A stretch of DNA of 64,000 bases, taken from the NCBI GenBank assembly GCA_016858145.1, contig JAEHOE010000002.1, positions 806,001 to 870,000 of the forward strand, in the 5' to 3' direction. A program made the position numbers and the translations under genes. Under the pieces are notes generated by a model. It had not been told where the DNA came from. It made no database searches and worked only from the letters and a program-made list of their open reading frames with translations. The DNA is from Edaphochlamys debaryana. Lineage: Eukaryota; Chlorophyta; Chlorophyceae; Chlamydomonadales. This document shows, piece by piece, positions 25,414-37,100 of the stretch; within the stretch, counting starts at the first letter, position 1; every line of letters begins with the position of its first letter.

Positions 25414-27671
25414 TCGGCGAAGTAGTACGCGTCATCCTCCTCCTCCCCCTCCACCACCACCTCGCCCTCGCCGTCGCCCTCCGCCCCCGGCCCCAGGTAG
25501 TACGCCCCCGGCTCCTCGCCTTCCCCGGCGGCCTCAACCCCGCCGCCGGCACCTCCCACCTCCAGCTCCGCCTCCGCCGCCGCGGCGGCGGCGGCGGCCT
25601 CCGCCTCCGCTGCCTCGTGCCGCTCCGCCAGCAGGGCCTCCAGCTCCTGAACCCTCAGCACGAGGGGCTCCAGCTCCCTCAGCCGCATCTCCAGCGCCGC
25701 CGCCCGCGCCTCGGCGTGCACCACCTGCGCCTGAGCGCTCGCCGCCGCCGCCTCCGCCGCCAGCCGCTGCTCCCGCTCCGCAGCCGCCGCCGCGGCCTCG
25801 GCCTGCGCCTGCGCCATCGCCGCCGCCGCCGTCGCCTGTGCTGCCTCCGCCGCCGCCCGCGCCTCCGCCGCCTCCGCCGCCGCTGCCCGCATGCGCCGCT
25901 GAAGCGCCTCCACGCTACGCACCGCCGCCAGCGCCTCCGCCTCTGCGTCGTCCAGCTCGGGCGAGGATCGATGTGGGTCGGCCTCGTTGGGCACACACGC
26001 GCCGCCGCCAAGCTCCCCGCCGCCGCTTGGCCCTTGCCCTGCCCCCTCCCCAGCTCCTCCCCCGGCTGCCTCGGCCGCTGTCCCTGGCCCCTCCCCCGGC
26101 TCTTCACCCAGCCCCTCCCCCGGCTCTTCCGCCGGCCCTTCCCCCAGCTCTTCCCCCGGCCCTTCCCCTGGTGGTACCGAGTCGTGGTGGGTCGGGCGGG
26201 AGGAGAGGCCTCCGCTGAACGTGGGGTCCCCCGCCTCAGGTGCCATGGCCCCGCCGTCCTCGCAGGCGGGCGGCATGGGCGCAGAAGTGCCCTGCTCCTC
26301 CTCCTCCGCAACCCCCGCCTCCGCCTCCGCATCTGCGTCCACGCCCGGCTCGACCTTGGGCGAATGCCGTACGGTCTGTACGGCGTGTACGGCATTCGCC
26401 GGTTGGAACGCGCGGACGGTCACGGTTACGGATGGCCCCGTGATCAGGGCGTCCTCGGGATCTGCGCCGTACGCCAGATCAGCGTCCGCTGGGAGGGCGC
26501 CCAAGGGGGGCTCAGCAGCCTCCAGGTCCCCGACCCCGAGGCCCGGCACGTAGGCGAAGCCAACGTACGGGTCCGGATCGGCCTCCCCAGCGCCCCCGAT
26601 CGGGGCCGTGTTGGTGCTGGCGGACCCCAGGCGCCGCCGCTTGCGCGGGCTTTCGCTGGCGGCGGCTCCGCTGCCGCCGGCCCCGTCCGCTGCGCCGATG
26701 CCGGACCTGGACCGCGCGGGGAGCAGGCGAGTTGAACGGGGCTCAGGGCCCAAAAGTGAGGGAGATGTCACCCTTCCCGGTGACTGGCTCCCAACACCGA
26801 ACTCAGAGCAGCGCCGAGTGCGCCCCGCCGCGTGCCCATGTGCAACCCACATCGCCCGCGGGACCCCGGGCTCCACGCGTCGCACCCTCCCCAACCCCCA
26901 TCGCATGCCGTACGTACAGCACACCAGGTACGGCACCACGCACCTGCCGTCCGCGGCGGCGTGTCCGCCCAGGCTCAGCAGCACGTCCGCGGCTGAGAAG
27001 GGCGTGGCACCCCCCGCGCCCGTGATGGGCGGGTCGTCGATCCCCGCCCCAACCGCCCCCGCTAGAGAAGTCGCCGCCGCGGACGCAGCGCCGGCGAGCC
27101 GCGCCCGGCGGAGGCGCGGTGGCTTTGCGGCGGCGGCGCCACCGGCTCCGCCCCTGGGGCTGGAATCGGTGGCTGCCGCTAGGAGAGCGGCCTTGCCGCC
27201 GCCCTTCCAGCCCCGCCGGGTGCGGCCCTCATGAGTTCCGCAGATGTTGCAGACGACCACCACCTCTTGGTTAATCACCATGCGGCGCCAGCGCGACGTT
27301 TCCTGAGGAGGTTACAACGCGGGAGACAAGGTGGGTTGGCGGGTAGTCACTTGCAGGAGAGAGGGCGGGGGGCTCAGGTTCGGCGGAGGGGGGGGCGGGG
27401 GGAAGGCGTGGCGAAGGGTTGGGGGAGCGCGGGAAATTGGGGTCGCGAGGGCTGGGCTTCGGTAGCCAGGTGAGAGTGCCCGGGGCGTAGCTGTGACAGA
27501 AGCTGCGATGCAGGGTAGCTGCTGCAGACTGAGGCCACCGCTTGGGCGGTCGGGCACGCGTGCTTGGCGGTCAAACCCGAACCCTAGCGCACCGCTCACC
27601 GTCCGCTTGCATATCGCACAGGGGCCCTCCGCCTCCATCACTCCAGACCTTGGGGCCGCCGCCTTCGGCAT
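25386..27671 (-). CDS. GATA-type zinc-finger protein with Ala/Glu-rich coiled-coil tail
   Basis: Three exons on the minus strand: 27600-27671, 26944-27302, 25386-26706; 1752 nt, 583 aa. A single zinc finger lies at the N-terminus and is built across intron 1: CAICKRT is spliced to ETSRWRR..VVVVCNICGT, giving Cys-x2-Cys-x20-Cys-x2-Cys with the CNxCG signature of GATA fingers; basic residues (RTRRGWKGGGK) follow directly, as in DNA-binding GATA domains. A basic patch, SPRKRRRLG, could be a nuclear localisation signal. Residues ~430-540 are Ala/Glu/Arg heptad-like, a likely coiled coil, and the tail is acidic. An unspliced frame is open through intron 2, so reading it as one exon would miss the finger. 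Probably a sequence-specific transcription factor; target unknown. Confidence 0.75.
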
Positions 27672-28080
27672 GCGGGCCCCTCGCCCCCGACGGGGCTCTG
27701 AACCCGAGGCGTCCAGCGTTGCGTCGGGGCTTCAACACAGCTCGCCAAACGGAAGCCAAAGTGCCCTGGCACGCGGCCAGCTTGCCTCCACAAGACCGCT
27801 CCTACGTCAGCGGGCTCTGTCTAGGTCTGTCGCCCAGGCGCTCGGCGTGCGGTAGCGAGGAAGCCGAGGATCGAGGATCCTGTGATTTGCGCCCTGGCAG
27901 AGTCGCTCCCGCCAAGAACGCTACGTGCTCTTTGAAGTGCGGAGTGTTAGTTCGAGTGCTTGTGCCGCTGCGAGGACGCTTGCGCTGTTCCCAGAATTCT
28001 GGCCCCACTGTCGTACGGTCGGGGGCAAAAGAAGAACGCGGACTCGCTCCTACCTCTTCCTTTTCGAAGCGGACACAACC
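27672..28080. promoter_or_regulatory. Divergent promoter region, GATA gene / eL15 gene
   Basis: 409 bases separate the two start codons of head-to-head genes, so both promoters must lie here or overlap the genes. No clear TATA box was seen. Confidence 0.55.
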
Positions 28081-29561
28081 ATGGGCGCCTACAAGGTGCG
28101 TTCTCGCTTATACAGACTCCTAGCTGCTTTGACGGCCTGTTGCTTCCGCCGCCGACAATTTCGGGCTCTGCTCCCCTTCCGCTTGATCGCAGTACGTGGA
28201 GGAGCTGTGGCGGAAGAAGCAGAGCGATGTGCTCCGCTTCCTCCTGCGCGTGCGCTGCTGGGAGTACCGCCAGCTCCCCAGCATCGTGCGCCTGACGCGC
28301 CCGTCGCGCCCGGACAAGGCTCGCCGCCTGGGCTTCAAGGCCAAGCAGGGCTACGTCGTCTACCGCGTGCGCGTTCGCCGCGGCAACCGCAAGCGGCCGG
28401 TGCACAAGGTGCGCCGATGGCGGCTTTGGCGCGCTTCACTGGCAGCCTCGCTCACGCTTGCACCGTTTCTGGCGTGCAGGGCATTGTCTACGGCAAGCCC
28501 GCCTCTCAGGGCATCACCCAGCTGAAGCCCACCCGCAACCTGCGCAACGTCGCTGAGGAGCGCGTCGGCCGCAAGTGCGGTGGCCTCCGCGTCCTGAACT
28601 CGTACTGGGTCAACCAGGTCAGTAGCGCAAGGCGTCGTGATCGGCTGTCGGCGGGGTCGCAGACCGCGGTCGCTGATTCCGGGATGTCTCGCCTCGCAGG
28701 ACTCGTGCTACAAGTACTTCGAGGTCATCATGGTGGACGTCGCCCACACCACCATCCGCAACGTGAGCAACTGGGAGCCGCACAGCTGGCACTGGGGTGG
28801 CCGGGGCAGGCTGGGGGGCAGGGGACCTTCCCCCTCTCGACCCAAGAAGGGGGAGTGGGCGCCGGCCATGGCGGCTTTGGTCGCCACAGCGCTGGAGCTT
28901 TGGAGCTGCGTCAGCCTCAGCCTCGGAGCCCAGCCCCATCTGCGGTCTGGAGCATGGAGTCTGGAGGGCGAAGGCGCAGCGGCTGGGGCGGATGCTGGAG
29001 CCCATGCCGATGCCGGGGCTCACGGAGCGCTGCCTTCCGCCGGGCTGGCACCCTCTGTTCCCAGCTCCCGGTCTCCGGCCCCCGGGGCGTCGCGCCTGGG
29101 GCGAGCACGCAGCTGTACCATGGCTCCAGCGCAGCCGAGGCGGCCGGCAAGGAGCTCATTCTGCTCCAACGGGGGCGGGCGCCTCCGCTTGGCCCCGAGC
29201 GCTGGCCACGGCTGCCGGTCCTGGGACGCCAGCCTCTCCTGCTCTCAGCCAGCTCAGCGCCACAAGCTGTCTGGTCACAGCCTCGGCCTCCGCTCCCAAT
29301 CCCCCACTACCTGCCCAGCCCGTCCACCAACCCCACCTCGCTGCCCCTCCCCCCGCCCCCCTCTTGTCCCCCGTTCAGGACGCCCGCATCAACTGGCTGT
29401 GCAACCCCGTGCACAAGCACCGCGAGCTGCGCGGCCTGACCTCCGCCGGCAAGCACTACCGCGGCCTGCGCGCCAAGGGCCACAAGGCCAGCAAGACCCG
29501 GCCCAGCAAGCGCGCCAGCTGGAAGCGCCGCAACAGCCTGTCGCTGCGCCGCTTCCGCTAA
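28081..29561 (+). CDS. RPL15: 60S ribosomal protein eL15
   Basis: Structural protein of the large cytosolic ribosomal subunit. Five exons: 28081-28095, 28193-28408, 28480-28617, 28700-28762, 29379-29561; 615 nt, 204 aa, exactly the usual length of eL15. It starts MGAYK and contains [74 protein letters not shown] and ends [10 protein letters not shown]. The first exon holds only five codons, which is common in ribosomal-protein genes. Intron 4 is long (616 nt) compared with the others (61-97 nt). Confidence 0.98.
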
Positions 29562-30694
29562 ACGTGAGCGGGCGCGGAGGTTGGGTGGAGACGGGATGCA
29601 GGGGGTGGAGGGCTGCGATAGCGGAGCGGCGCTGGTCGACTTAGAGAAGCCTGGGATGGGCGCGTGAAGGAGGACGTGGGACGGCGAGGAGGGGTGTGAT
29701 GATCGTGGGTGGTCCTTTGGCTGGCTCCAGCAATGCGCACGTCTGAAGTCCCGGCCCCTCTCGTGTTTGCGCCCCGCAGGCCTGCTGTGTGGTGACGGTG
29801 CTGCTGCTAGTGTGGTCCTTCAACTCGTTCTACTCTTGAGCTACGCAGCATGTAACGGCTCCGTTTCGCACCGGACCCTTGCCTCTTTCGTGTCCCTGGA
29901 CTGCGGAAAAGGCGCCACTGGCAAGCGCCTGGAGGGCCCTGGCCGTGCGCTGGACGAGTGGGCAGCGCAGCGGGCGGTACAGGTTCACAGCGTCCAGTCG
30001 ACAGTTGCAGCAGCCGCGAAAGGACGTGGAACGGCCATCGCGCTCTCCCCTGCGCAGTCCCTTCGGTGTGCCGGACGAATACGCAGCGCAGCTGGCGGGG
30101 GGTGACACAGCCTCCAGCTGACCAGCCGCTACGGAACAGCGAAGAGCCGGCGCGCATTCCCTCGAGCTTCCGCCCGTAAATCTCTGCGGCTATGGCCCTA
30201 GCGCGCAGTTGTGGGGCAGCTCGAGGGGCCCCGCGTATGCCCTTCACCGGGGACAAGGACCTGCTTAAAGCACTGCTTCTTTGTGAGCTTCCGGGTTCGT
30301 GGGTCGGGGGCGGGGTCAATTGGGACAAGTCAGGCGGGCCGGGGGCCAAGCTCTGAGGCTCTGTCGCCACCCTAAGCTAGCCCTAGGGATGTGCTGATAC
30401 CGGCCCGAACCGCCTTCAGAGGGGCAGGGGTTACGAGCAACGCGAAATGCTGGGCTGTGTCTTGAGCGGGTATCGGGCGCATGGGTTGAGAGACAGCGCC
30501 ACTTGCTGGGTATGTCACGTTCAGAGCCACGGGCGCCCTGAGGCATATCGGTAGGATTGGGACCGAACAGCAAGGTGCCAGGGGAACGGTACAGGCACAA
30601 GGGTGATGATGGGTGTCAAGGCTCCACAGCTGCTGTGCTCGCTCACCGCATGAAGCGAAACAGGCACCTCCATTCAAAACCTAAAGGCATACTC
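29562..30694. other. eL15 3' UTR and intergenic region up to the retroelement
   Basis: TGTAA at 29851-29855, 290 bases after the stop, is the probable eL15 poly(A) signal. The rest shows no supported gene; it ends at the retroelement target site. Confidence 0.5.
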
Positions 30695-30699
30695 AGGCT
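30695..30699 (+). repeat. Left target-site duplication AGGCT of the retroelement
   Basis: AGGCT is followed by the element's first bases TGACAG; the same five bases follow the element's right end at 44828-44832. Confidence 0.65.
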
Positions 30700-31152
30700 T
30701 GACAGAGCACAGTACCGTCGCTGTCACAGTATGGTTGCCGGTTGGGAGTTGAGGTAGGGTGCTGGAGGTTTGTGGTTGGTCTGCTGCTTTGTGCTGGAGG
30801 GTACGTCTAGGGTCGTGACTAGGGTTGTGACACCAGGGTTTGCCTCGTGGGACACGTGGCATGAGCACCTGAGGTACGGCAATGAACCCTTCCGATCGGG
30901 GGGACTTAGGCCAACGCCCAGCTTCCGACTAGCAAGTCGGAAGCACTGCTGCTACTACTACTTGCTGCGGATCTACTCTGCTGTGACTGTAACTACTAGA
31001 GTGTTGCTGCTCTGCTGCCTCTAGCGCCTGCGGCGCAGTCTCTGTGCCATCCGACGACTTCCCGAGGAGCCTTCGCTCGACCCAGCTGCTGAGCCTCGGC
31101 GCTGGTCCTAGAAGTGAGCCCAGGCACCGCCTGCGTCTTTGCTCGCCGATTT
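30700..31152 (+). repeat. Left 453-bp terminal repeat (LTR-type, forward)
   Basis: Starts TGACAGAGCACAG. As far as I could compare, it is identical to the inverse of 43027-43479. A true LTR may extend past 31152, because the right copy is cut off there. Confidence 0.9.
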
Positions 31153-34100
31153 GCTTCCGACTTGTCTTTCGTCCGCTGGCGCCGCGCGCTACGGACTTCC
31201 AGACTCAATCGCTCCGGGCTCCGCCCGCGCTGCGATCTGGCTTCCAAGGAGGCTTCTAGGAAGTCTAAGCAACAGACTGCGTCTGGTGCTGATAGGCGTG
31301 GGCCCGCGGCCGCGCCTCTGCCGATTCCTCAGCTCACGCCTGTGTCCACGACCGCGAGTCGAGCTGCGGCGCGCGAGCTCCGTAGGCAAGAAGAGCAGGA
31401 GGCTAATCTCCCGATCGATCGTTTGGCTGCCCTGCTGAACGCCCGAAACGCAGGTACTCCCATACGCTCGGCACCTGCAAGCCCAACTCGCGGACGAGGC
31501 TTCGCTGACCCGCGAACGGCTACAACTGCTCTTCGCGGCAACCCACTATTTGAGCAAGACCCCACCGGCTCCGCCGGTGCTGGGCCGTCGAACTCCGGAG
31601 GCTCCGGTGAGCCTCAACATCGTCGCGCGCCATCGGCCGACCTCGCGACTGAGCCAACCTGCAACGATGTTGCAGGTCCTTCTGGCTCCAACTCCGGTGG
31701 CAGCGCTGCTGGAGCGTCTTCGGGACCGGGCCCCGCCCGCGTTCCCTCTCCGCCAGCCCCGCAGCCCTCGGCTGCGGGGGCTCTACCTGCACTCACCGGA
31801 GAGCTCGGACATCGCCTGCCGGCACCGCCCGACGCGCCTGGTGAGCAACAAGATCTCGGCCCGGGCCCCGCCCCGGCCGATCAAGCACAGCCTCCCCAGC
31901 CTGCGGCTGCGGGGGCTCTAGACTTAGCACCTGCTGAGGAGGGCGACGGGGAGCAACCTCCTCCCGCCCCGGCGCTGCCTGCGCCGGCACCTGCTGCCCA
32001 GCTAGCTCCCCCGGCTCCGCCCAGGTGGAGTGAAGACGAAGACATGGGCGACCGCAACTGCCCCAGCTTCGATGCTAAGCCAACTTCCCTTCCCGCCTTC
32101 CTGCAGTCCGCTCGCCTGTTCGTCAAGCAGTGGGCCATGAGCGACCGAGGCGACAACAAGGCCCTGATAGCCGAGCTCATCCTCGCCGGCATGGCCGGTG
32201 GGCTCACCAAGGATGGGGGCAACAACCTCAACCTGGTCGTGCAAGGCTGGTGTGCGACCGAGGGCGCCGAGGCCCTGACTGAGCACAAGGACAAGTGGAC
32301 CCTGCTCCACGCCGGCGTCGCCAATCCCCCCGAGTACAAGGGCCAGGCCAAGCTCCCTGACCTCAAGCTTGACGCCTGCGAGTACCTGCTGGAGGCCCTG
32401 GCCAAGAAGTTCGGCCGCGAGGACCCCACGTCCAAGAAGAGCTACGACAACTTCGGCGTCGAGCCCCTCGAGGACCCCATGACGGCGGGTGCTCGCTTCC
32501 TCTCCATCGTCAGGCCCATCAGCGAGGCCAGCATCTCGAGACGCGTCCGCACCGAGCGCTGGCTCTGGGCCGTCATGGAGTCGCACTGGGTCAAGGCCAG
32601 CTTCATGAATGACACCATCAAGGTCAGCTACCTGGGCAAGGAGGACAGCGACCCCACCGCCTGGGACCTCGCCAAGGCCATCGTCCGCTGCCACGAGATC
32701 TACAGTGCCTTCCGGGTCGAGCAGGAGGCCGCCGACAGCAAGGTCAAGGACCCCAAGAAGGTCAAGACGTTCGCCACGTCTGCTGGCCCCGTCTCCGAGA
32801 GCACCAGCACCCCCGGCGTGGGCTCGGCCGACATCGCCCGCCTCTCGTCGCAGATCAAGCGCATGGCCAACAGCGTCTCGGCTCTGGCCACGCACTCCGG
32901 TCGCCAGGACCACGGCAAGGGCTACGGCGGCCAGGCGGGCGGGCGCCAGCAGCAGCAGCAGTCGAGCGGCGGCAGCAAGCCCCGCTGGCCCAAGGCGGAG
33001 CCCGGCCCCGCCACCGGCTCCACGGGCGACTGCTCCTTCTGCAACGCCAAGCACCACTCGGTGGACTTCTGCACGGCCAACGCCAAGGCCGGCAACTTGA
33101 CCGCGCTGCCCGGCCACCCCAAGTCCATCAACATGGACAACGCCTGGGCGGAGCTGGTCCGCAAGAAGCCGGAGTACGCGGCACTGCTCTCAGCGCCGCG
33201 CCAGCAGCAGCCGCAGGGCGACCGCCCCCGCATGCAGGACTACGCCAAGCCCAAGGACAACAACCGAGGCAAGGGCAACCCACAGCATGCGGCCTACGCT
33301 GCTGAGGCCTCGCCGTACCTGCAGTCCCAGGCTCCGCCTGCGGCGCTGCACTACGGCCAGGGCCCCGCGTCCTACGGCTACGGCTATGGCTACTCCACGC
33401 CGCCGCCCTCGTCGTACGGCCACAGCTACGGCTACGGCCAGGGCCCTCAGGCTCCGCCTGCAGGTGCCTTCGCGTCCTCGGCCTCCTTCCGGGCCCCGGC
33501 GGTCCCGCCGCCCGGTGTGCCGCCGCCACCGTCCTGGCCCATGGGCTACGGGGCTCCGCCTTTCTCGCACCCACCGCCATCCTCGTACGCGCCGAGCACG
33601 GCGTCTGCTCTGCACACGGACGTCCTCTCGGTGGCCCAGCACCCGTACAACAGTACGTTCGTCACGTACGTGGAGTACGGCACCCCCGGCGCAGCCCTGG
33701 CCACGTCGGCTTCGGTCTCCCAGCTGGGGGGGGGTATGAGCGCGTGCAACAGCGTCGGCACCTTCGCCAGCAAGGAGACCGGCCCCGCCGTGTCCCCGAC
33801 TGGGCCGCCAACGCCAATCCAGGGCCAGACCGTGTGGCCGCCGCAGGCCCCCTCGACCGCGGCCTTCAACACCGCCAAGGAGCCTATGCCTGCCAGCTTC
33901 CGGCAGCTGCCCCCCGGGCCGCTGCCCAGCTCCATGCGCCTGCCGCCCGTGGAGCAGGTCTCCTTCTCGCACATGAAGGATGGCAGCTCTAACGTCCGCT
34001 TCGGCCCCATGGCTCCGGGCAAGACGGCGGCGGCGCTCGAGATCCTGGGCAAGATGATGGCCGAGCTGCTGGATCTGCTCAAGGCCCCCGAGGTGGTGCC

Positions 34101-37100
34101 CGAGGCCTCCGCCCTCGCCTGCTCATCTACGGCCGCCACCGCCGGCTCCAAGATGGAGGAGATCAAGCAGTACCTGAAGAGCGAGCTCGCCAGCTCCCTT
34201 CACTACGTCGACAACAGCGACCCCAAGCGCGGCGCTGGCCTGCTCAAGGCCGACGGCACCCTGATCTTCCCTCCCGGCATCGGGCCAGACACCATGTGCA
34301 ACACGGTGGGTCTGATGGTCCAGAGCTTGTACAAAAACCTTGGCGTCAAGCTGGAGCCCTGTAACGCCGGCGTCAAGTCCCTGCGCCAGAGCAGCCGACC
34401 CCTCGGCATCGCCCGCGTGTGGAACGTCATCACGCCTGGCACCGCGTCCGAGCTGCGCGTCTGCGGGGATTTCCTGGTCGTCCCCGACGATTGGGCTGCC
34501 GGTCTCTTCACCATGCTGTGGGGCGGGCCGCTCTTCCACCAGTGCGGCATGCTGTACGACTACTACCCGCGCCCGCACCTCCGCTTCCGCTCCGGGCTGC
34601 ACCAGGGCGACGAGTCCATCAACGGCCACGTGGCGCTGGTTCCGGCCCCGCCGGAGCTGGAGAAGGTGGCAGCCTCGCTCCGTGCCTGCTACGCCACGGC
34701 CCTGCTGCCCTTCGAGCCCTCGCCACCTCCGGTGGCTGAGGCCAAGGCCCAGCTCAAGACCGTCTCCGTACACATCCCCACCGTACGGTTCGATCCCAGC
34801 GACTGCGCTCGCCCGCTGGCGTCTGCGCTGGGACTGAGCGACCGCCGCATTCGCATATGGGACTGGAGCCCCGTGGACGGCGCCAGCGTGGCCTTCGCCA
34901 CCAGCCTCGACACTGCGGAGGAGCTGGACGAGGAGGAGATGCTCGTGTACGAGGACGAGGAGCTGGCGGAGGCTGACGCGCGAGGGGAGCTGTCTGGGCC
35001 CCAACTCGAGGAGGAGGTGGAGCCACACCACACCCAAGCGCCGACGTCCGCCGCCTCGGCTCTGCCGAAGGGGGGTCCCGAGATCCAGGCCCTGGCTACG
35101 CACGACCACCCACGGCGTCCCGCCTCATCCCGAGATGAAGGGCGTCAGTCCAGCCGCGGCCGCTCCCGCTCCCGCGACCGAGGTGCTGAGAGCCGAGGCC
35201 GTGACCACGAGCGCGAGCGTTCAGGCGACCGTCAACCCCGCCGCAGTGGCAGTGGTGGAGCTGGTGGCCGCCGACCTTCGGGCTCTCCGCAGAGGTCCCG
35301 CAGCCGATCCCCTGGGACGCCTGGACGGCTCTCAGGCTCACGCCGTCCCTGCACCCTCTGCAGCTGCCTGCGCGAGGCGACGAAGCTGCAGGCTTACCGA
35401 GATCTGGCCGTCTTCCCTGGTCACGAGAACTACCGAGGTGCCGGCCCCCGGCTCGGCAACCCGCTGCGCTACCCACCTTGGTCGCGGCACAGCCAGGACT
35501 ACTGCCTGCTGCACGCCCTGCTGGGCGGACCCACGCTGCTGCGGTGGACCCCGGAGCTGCAGGACTCGCTCGGCAGCCTGGACATCAAGGGCTTCTTCCA
35601 GCCCGTTAACGAGGTCGATCTGCAACCATGGCCTGAGGACCTGCCTGCGCTCCCCCTGGCCAGGGCGTACGACCGAGGTGACAAGCAGCTTCGCCGTGAG
35701 TGCCGGTGGAAGGAGGAGGTGCTGGCGCGCATGGGCCCCGACCTAGATCGCCCCAATGTCTCCGTCTACCGCCAGAGTGATCGCCACGTCCACTCCAGTA
35801 CCTACTTCATCGGTGCGTACATCGACTGGTGCCGTAAGCTCAGGGACTGGCTCGCCTTCAAGGGGCAGACCATCAGCTGGCGGGAGCAGCGACCGCTCCC
35901 GGCGCCTCAGCCTGCCCCGCCACCGCCGCGCAAGGAGCGCAGCCGGCCCCCTGAGGTGCCCCCCGCCGCAGCCGCCGGGCCCTCGACCTTGGCGACGCCC
36001 CAGCACGACGCCGCGGCGGCGGGTCCCAGCGGCAGCGCTCAAGTGCGCAACCGAGAGGCGCTTGAGGCTGGCGCCCAGGCCCCGCCTGCGGTGCCTTCAC
36101 CCAAGCGCCAAGCGACCGCGATCCCCGCGACTCGGGCTCCGCCCGCAGCTCCGGAGGTGGCAGCTTCGGCGGACCAAGGCCCGCGTCCCGCGGGGGCCGA
36201 GCTCGCCCCCAAGGCCCCGGTGCTGACTGCGGCTCTGGCGTCGAGGTACCCTTACCTGCCGCCACCGCTGCCTGCCCCAATAGTCCGCGATGCCCTCGTG
36301 CCTCCGCTACCGGCCGAGCAACCTGGTTCGGACCCCCAAGCCCTGCCGGCCAGCCAGCAGGCCTACATGTGGCGCCGGGCTTCGGCCATCATGGTAGGAG
36401 ACGTGATCTTTGGCGAAGGCTGCGCGGACACGTATCAGCGCTATACGGAACGCGAAGCCGCGGTCGCCCTGCCGAGGCCGCCGCCTCCCGTCTGCTTCCT
36501 GGCATCCGCCTGCTACCACGGGTCCTCACTCACTGACGACGTCACGCCCATGGACCGCAACAACCTGTGCACCGGTCTGCTGTTTGGCGACAACGAGCGA
36601 TCCCGGTGGGAGTCACAAGGCCTCCCCAAGATCGAGATCACGTGCGCGGGGTTCGACATCACGTCGGCGTCGTACAGCGTCGACATGGGCCTCACCGGGG
36701 CATGCTGCCTCATGCGGCAAGACCTCTTCAACGGCGTTCCCGTCGCCGTGCTGCAAGACACAGCGGTCACTACCGCCGGTCTCTACCACGAGGACGAGGT
36801 GATCAAGGTCTTCGGAGCGCGCGGTGTCAAGAAGTCGTGCTACTCCACCAAGCGCACGGCACGCGACGTACGCATCTTCATCAACGGCACCCTGGGATGC
36901 GACGGCGCCCCAGGTGAACCCGCAGCGATCATGGTGCAAGTGCCCGTAGCACCCGTCCTGCCCGTGGAGGACCTGCCCTACGGCATCGTGTTTGGGCGCC
37001 CATTCCTCGCCCTGCTGCGGGCAAACATCAGCGTCCGCACCTCAGGCGACGAGTACTGGCTGAGCTACCCCGTCGACGACACCGCCTCCTGGCGCACTCG

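Noticed and set aside
25386..27281. Single-exon 631-residue minus-strand reading
   Set aside because: It runs through an intron (26707-26943) with good splice sites and starts inside exon 2, missing half of the zinc finger.
30770..31024. 84-residue reading frame in the terminal repeat (also at 43155-43409)
   Set aside because: It exists twice only because the repeat does; no domain or start context supports translation.
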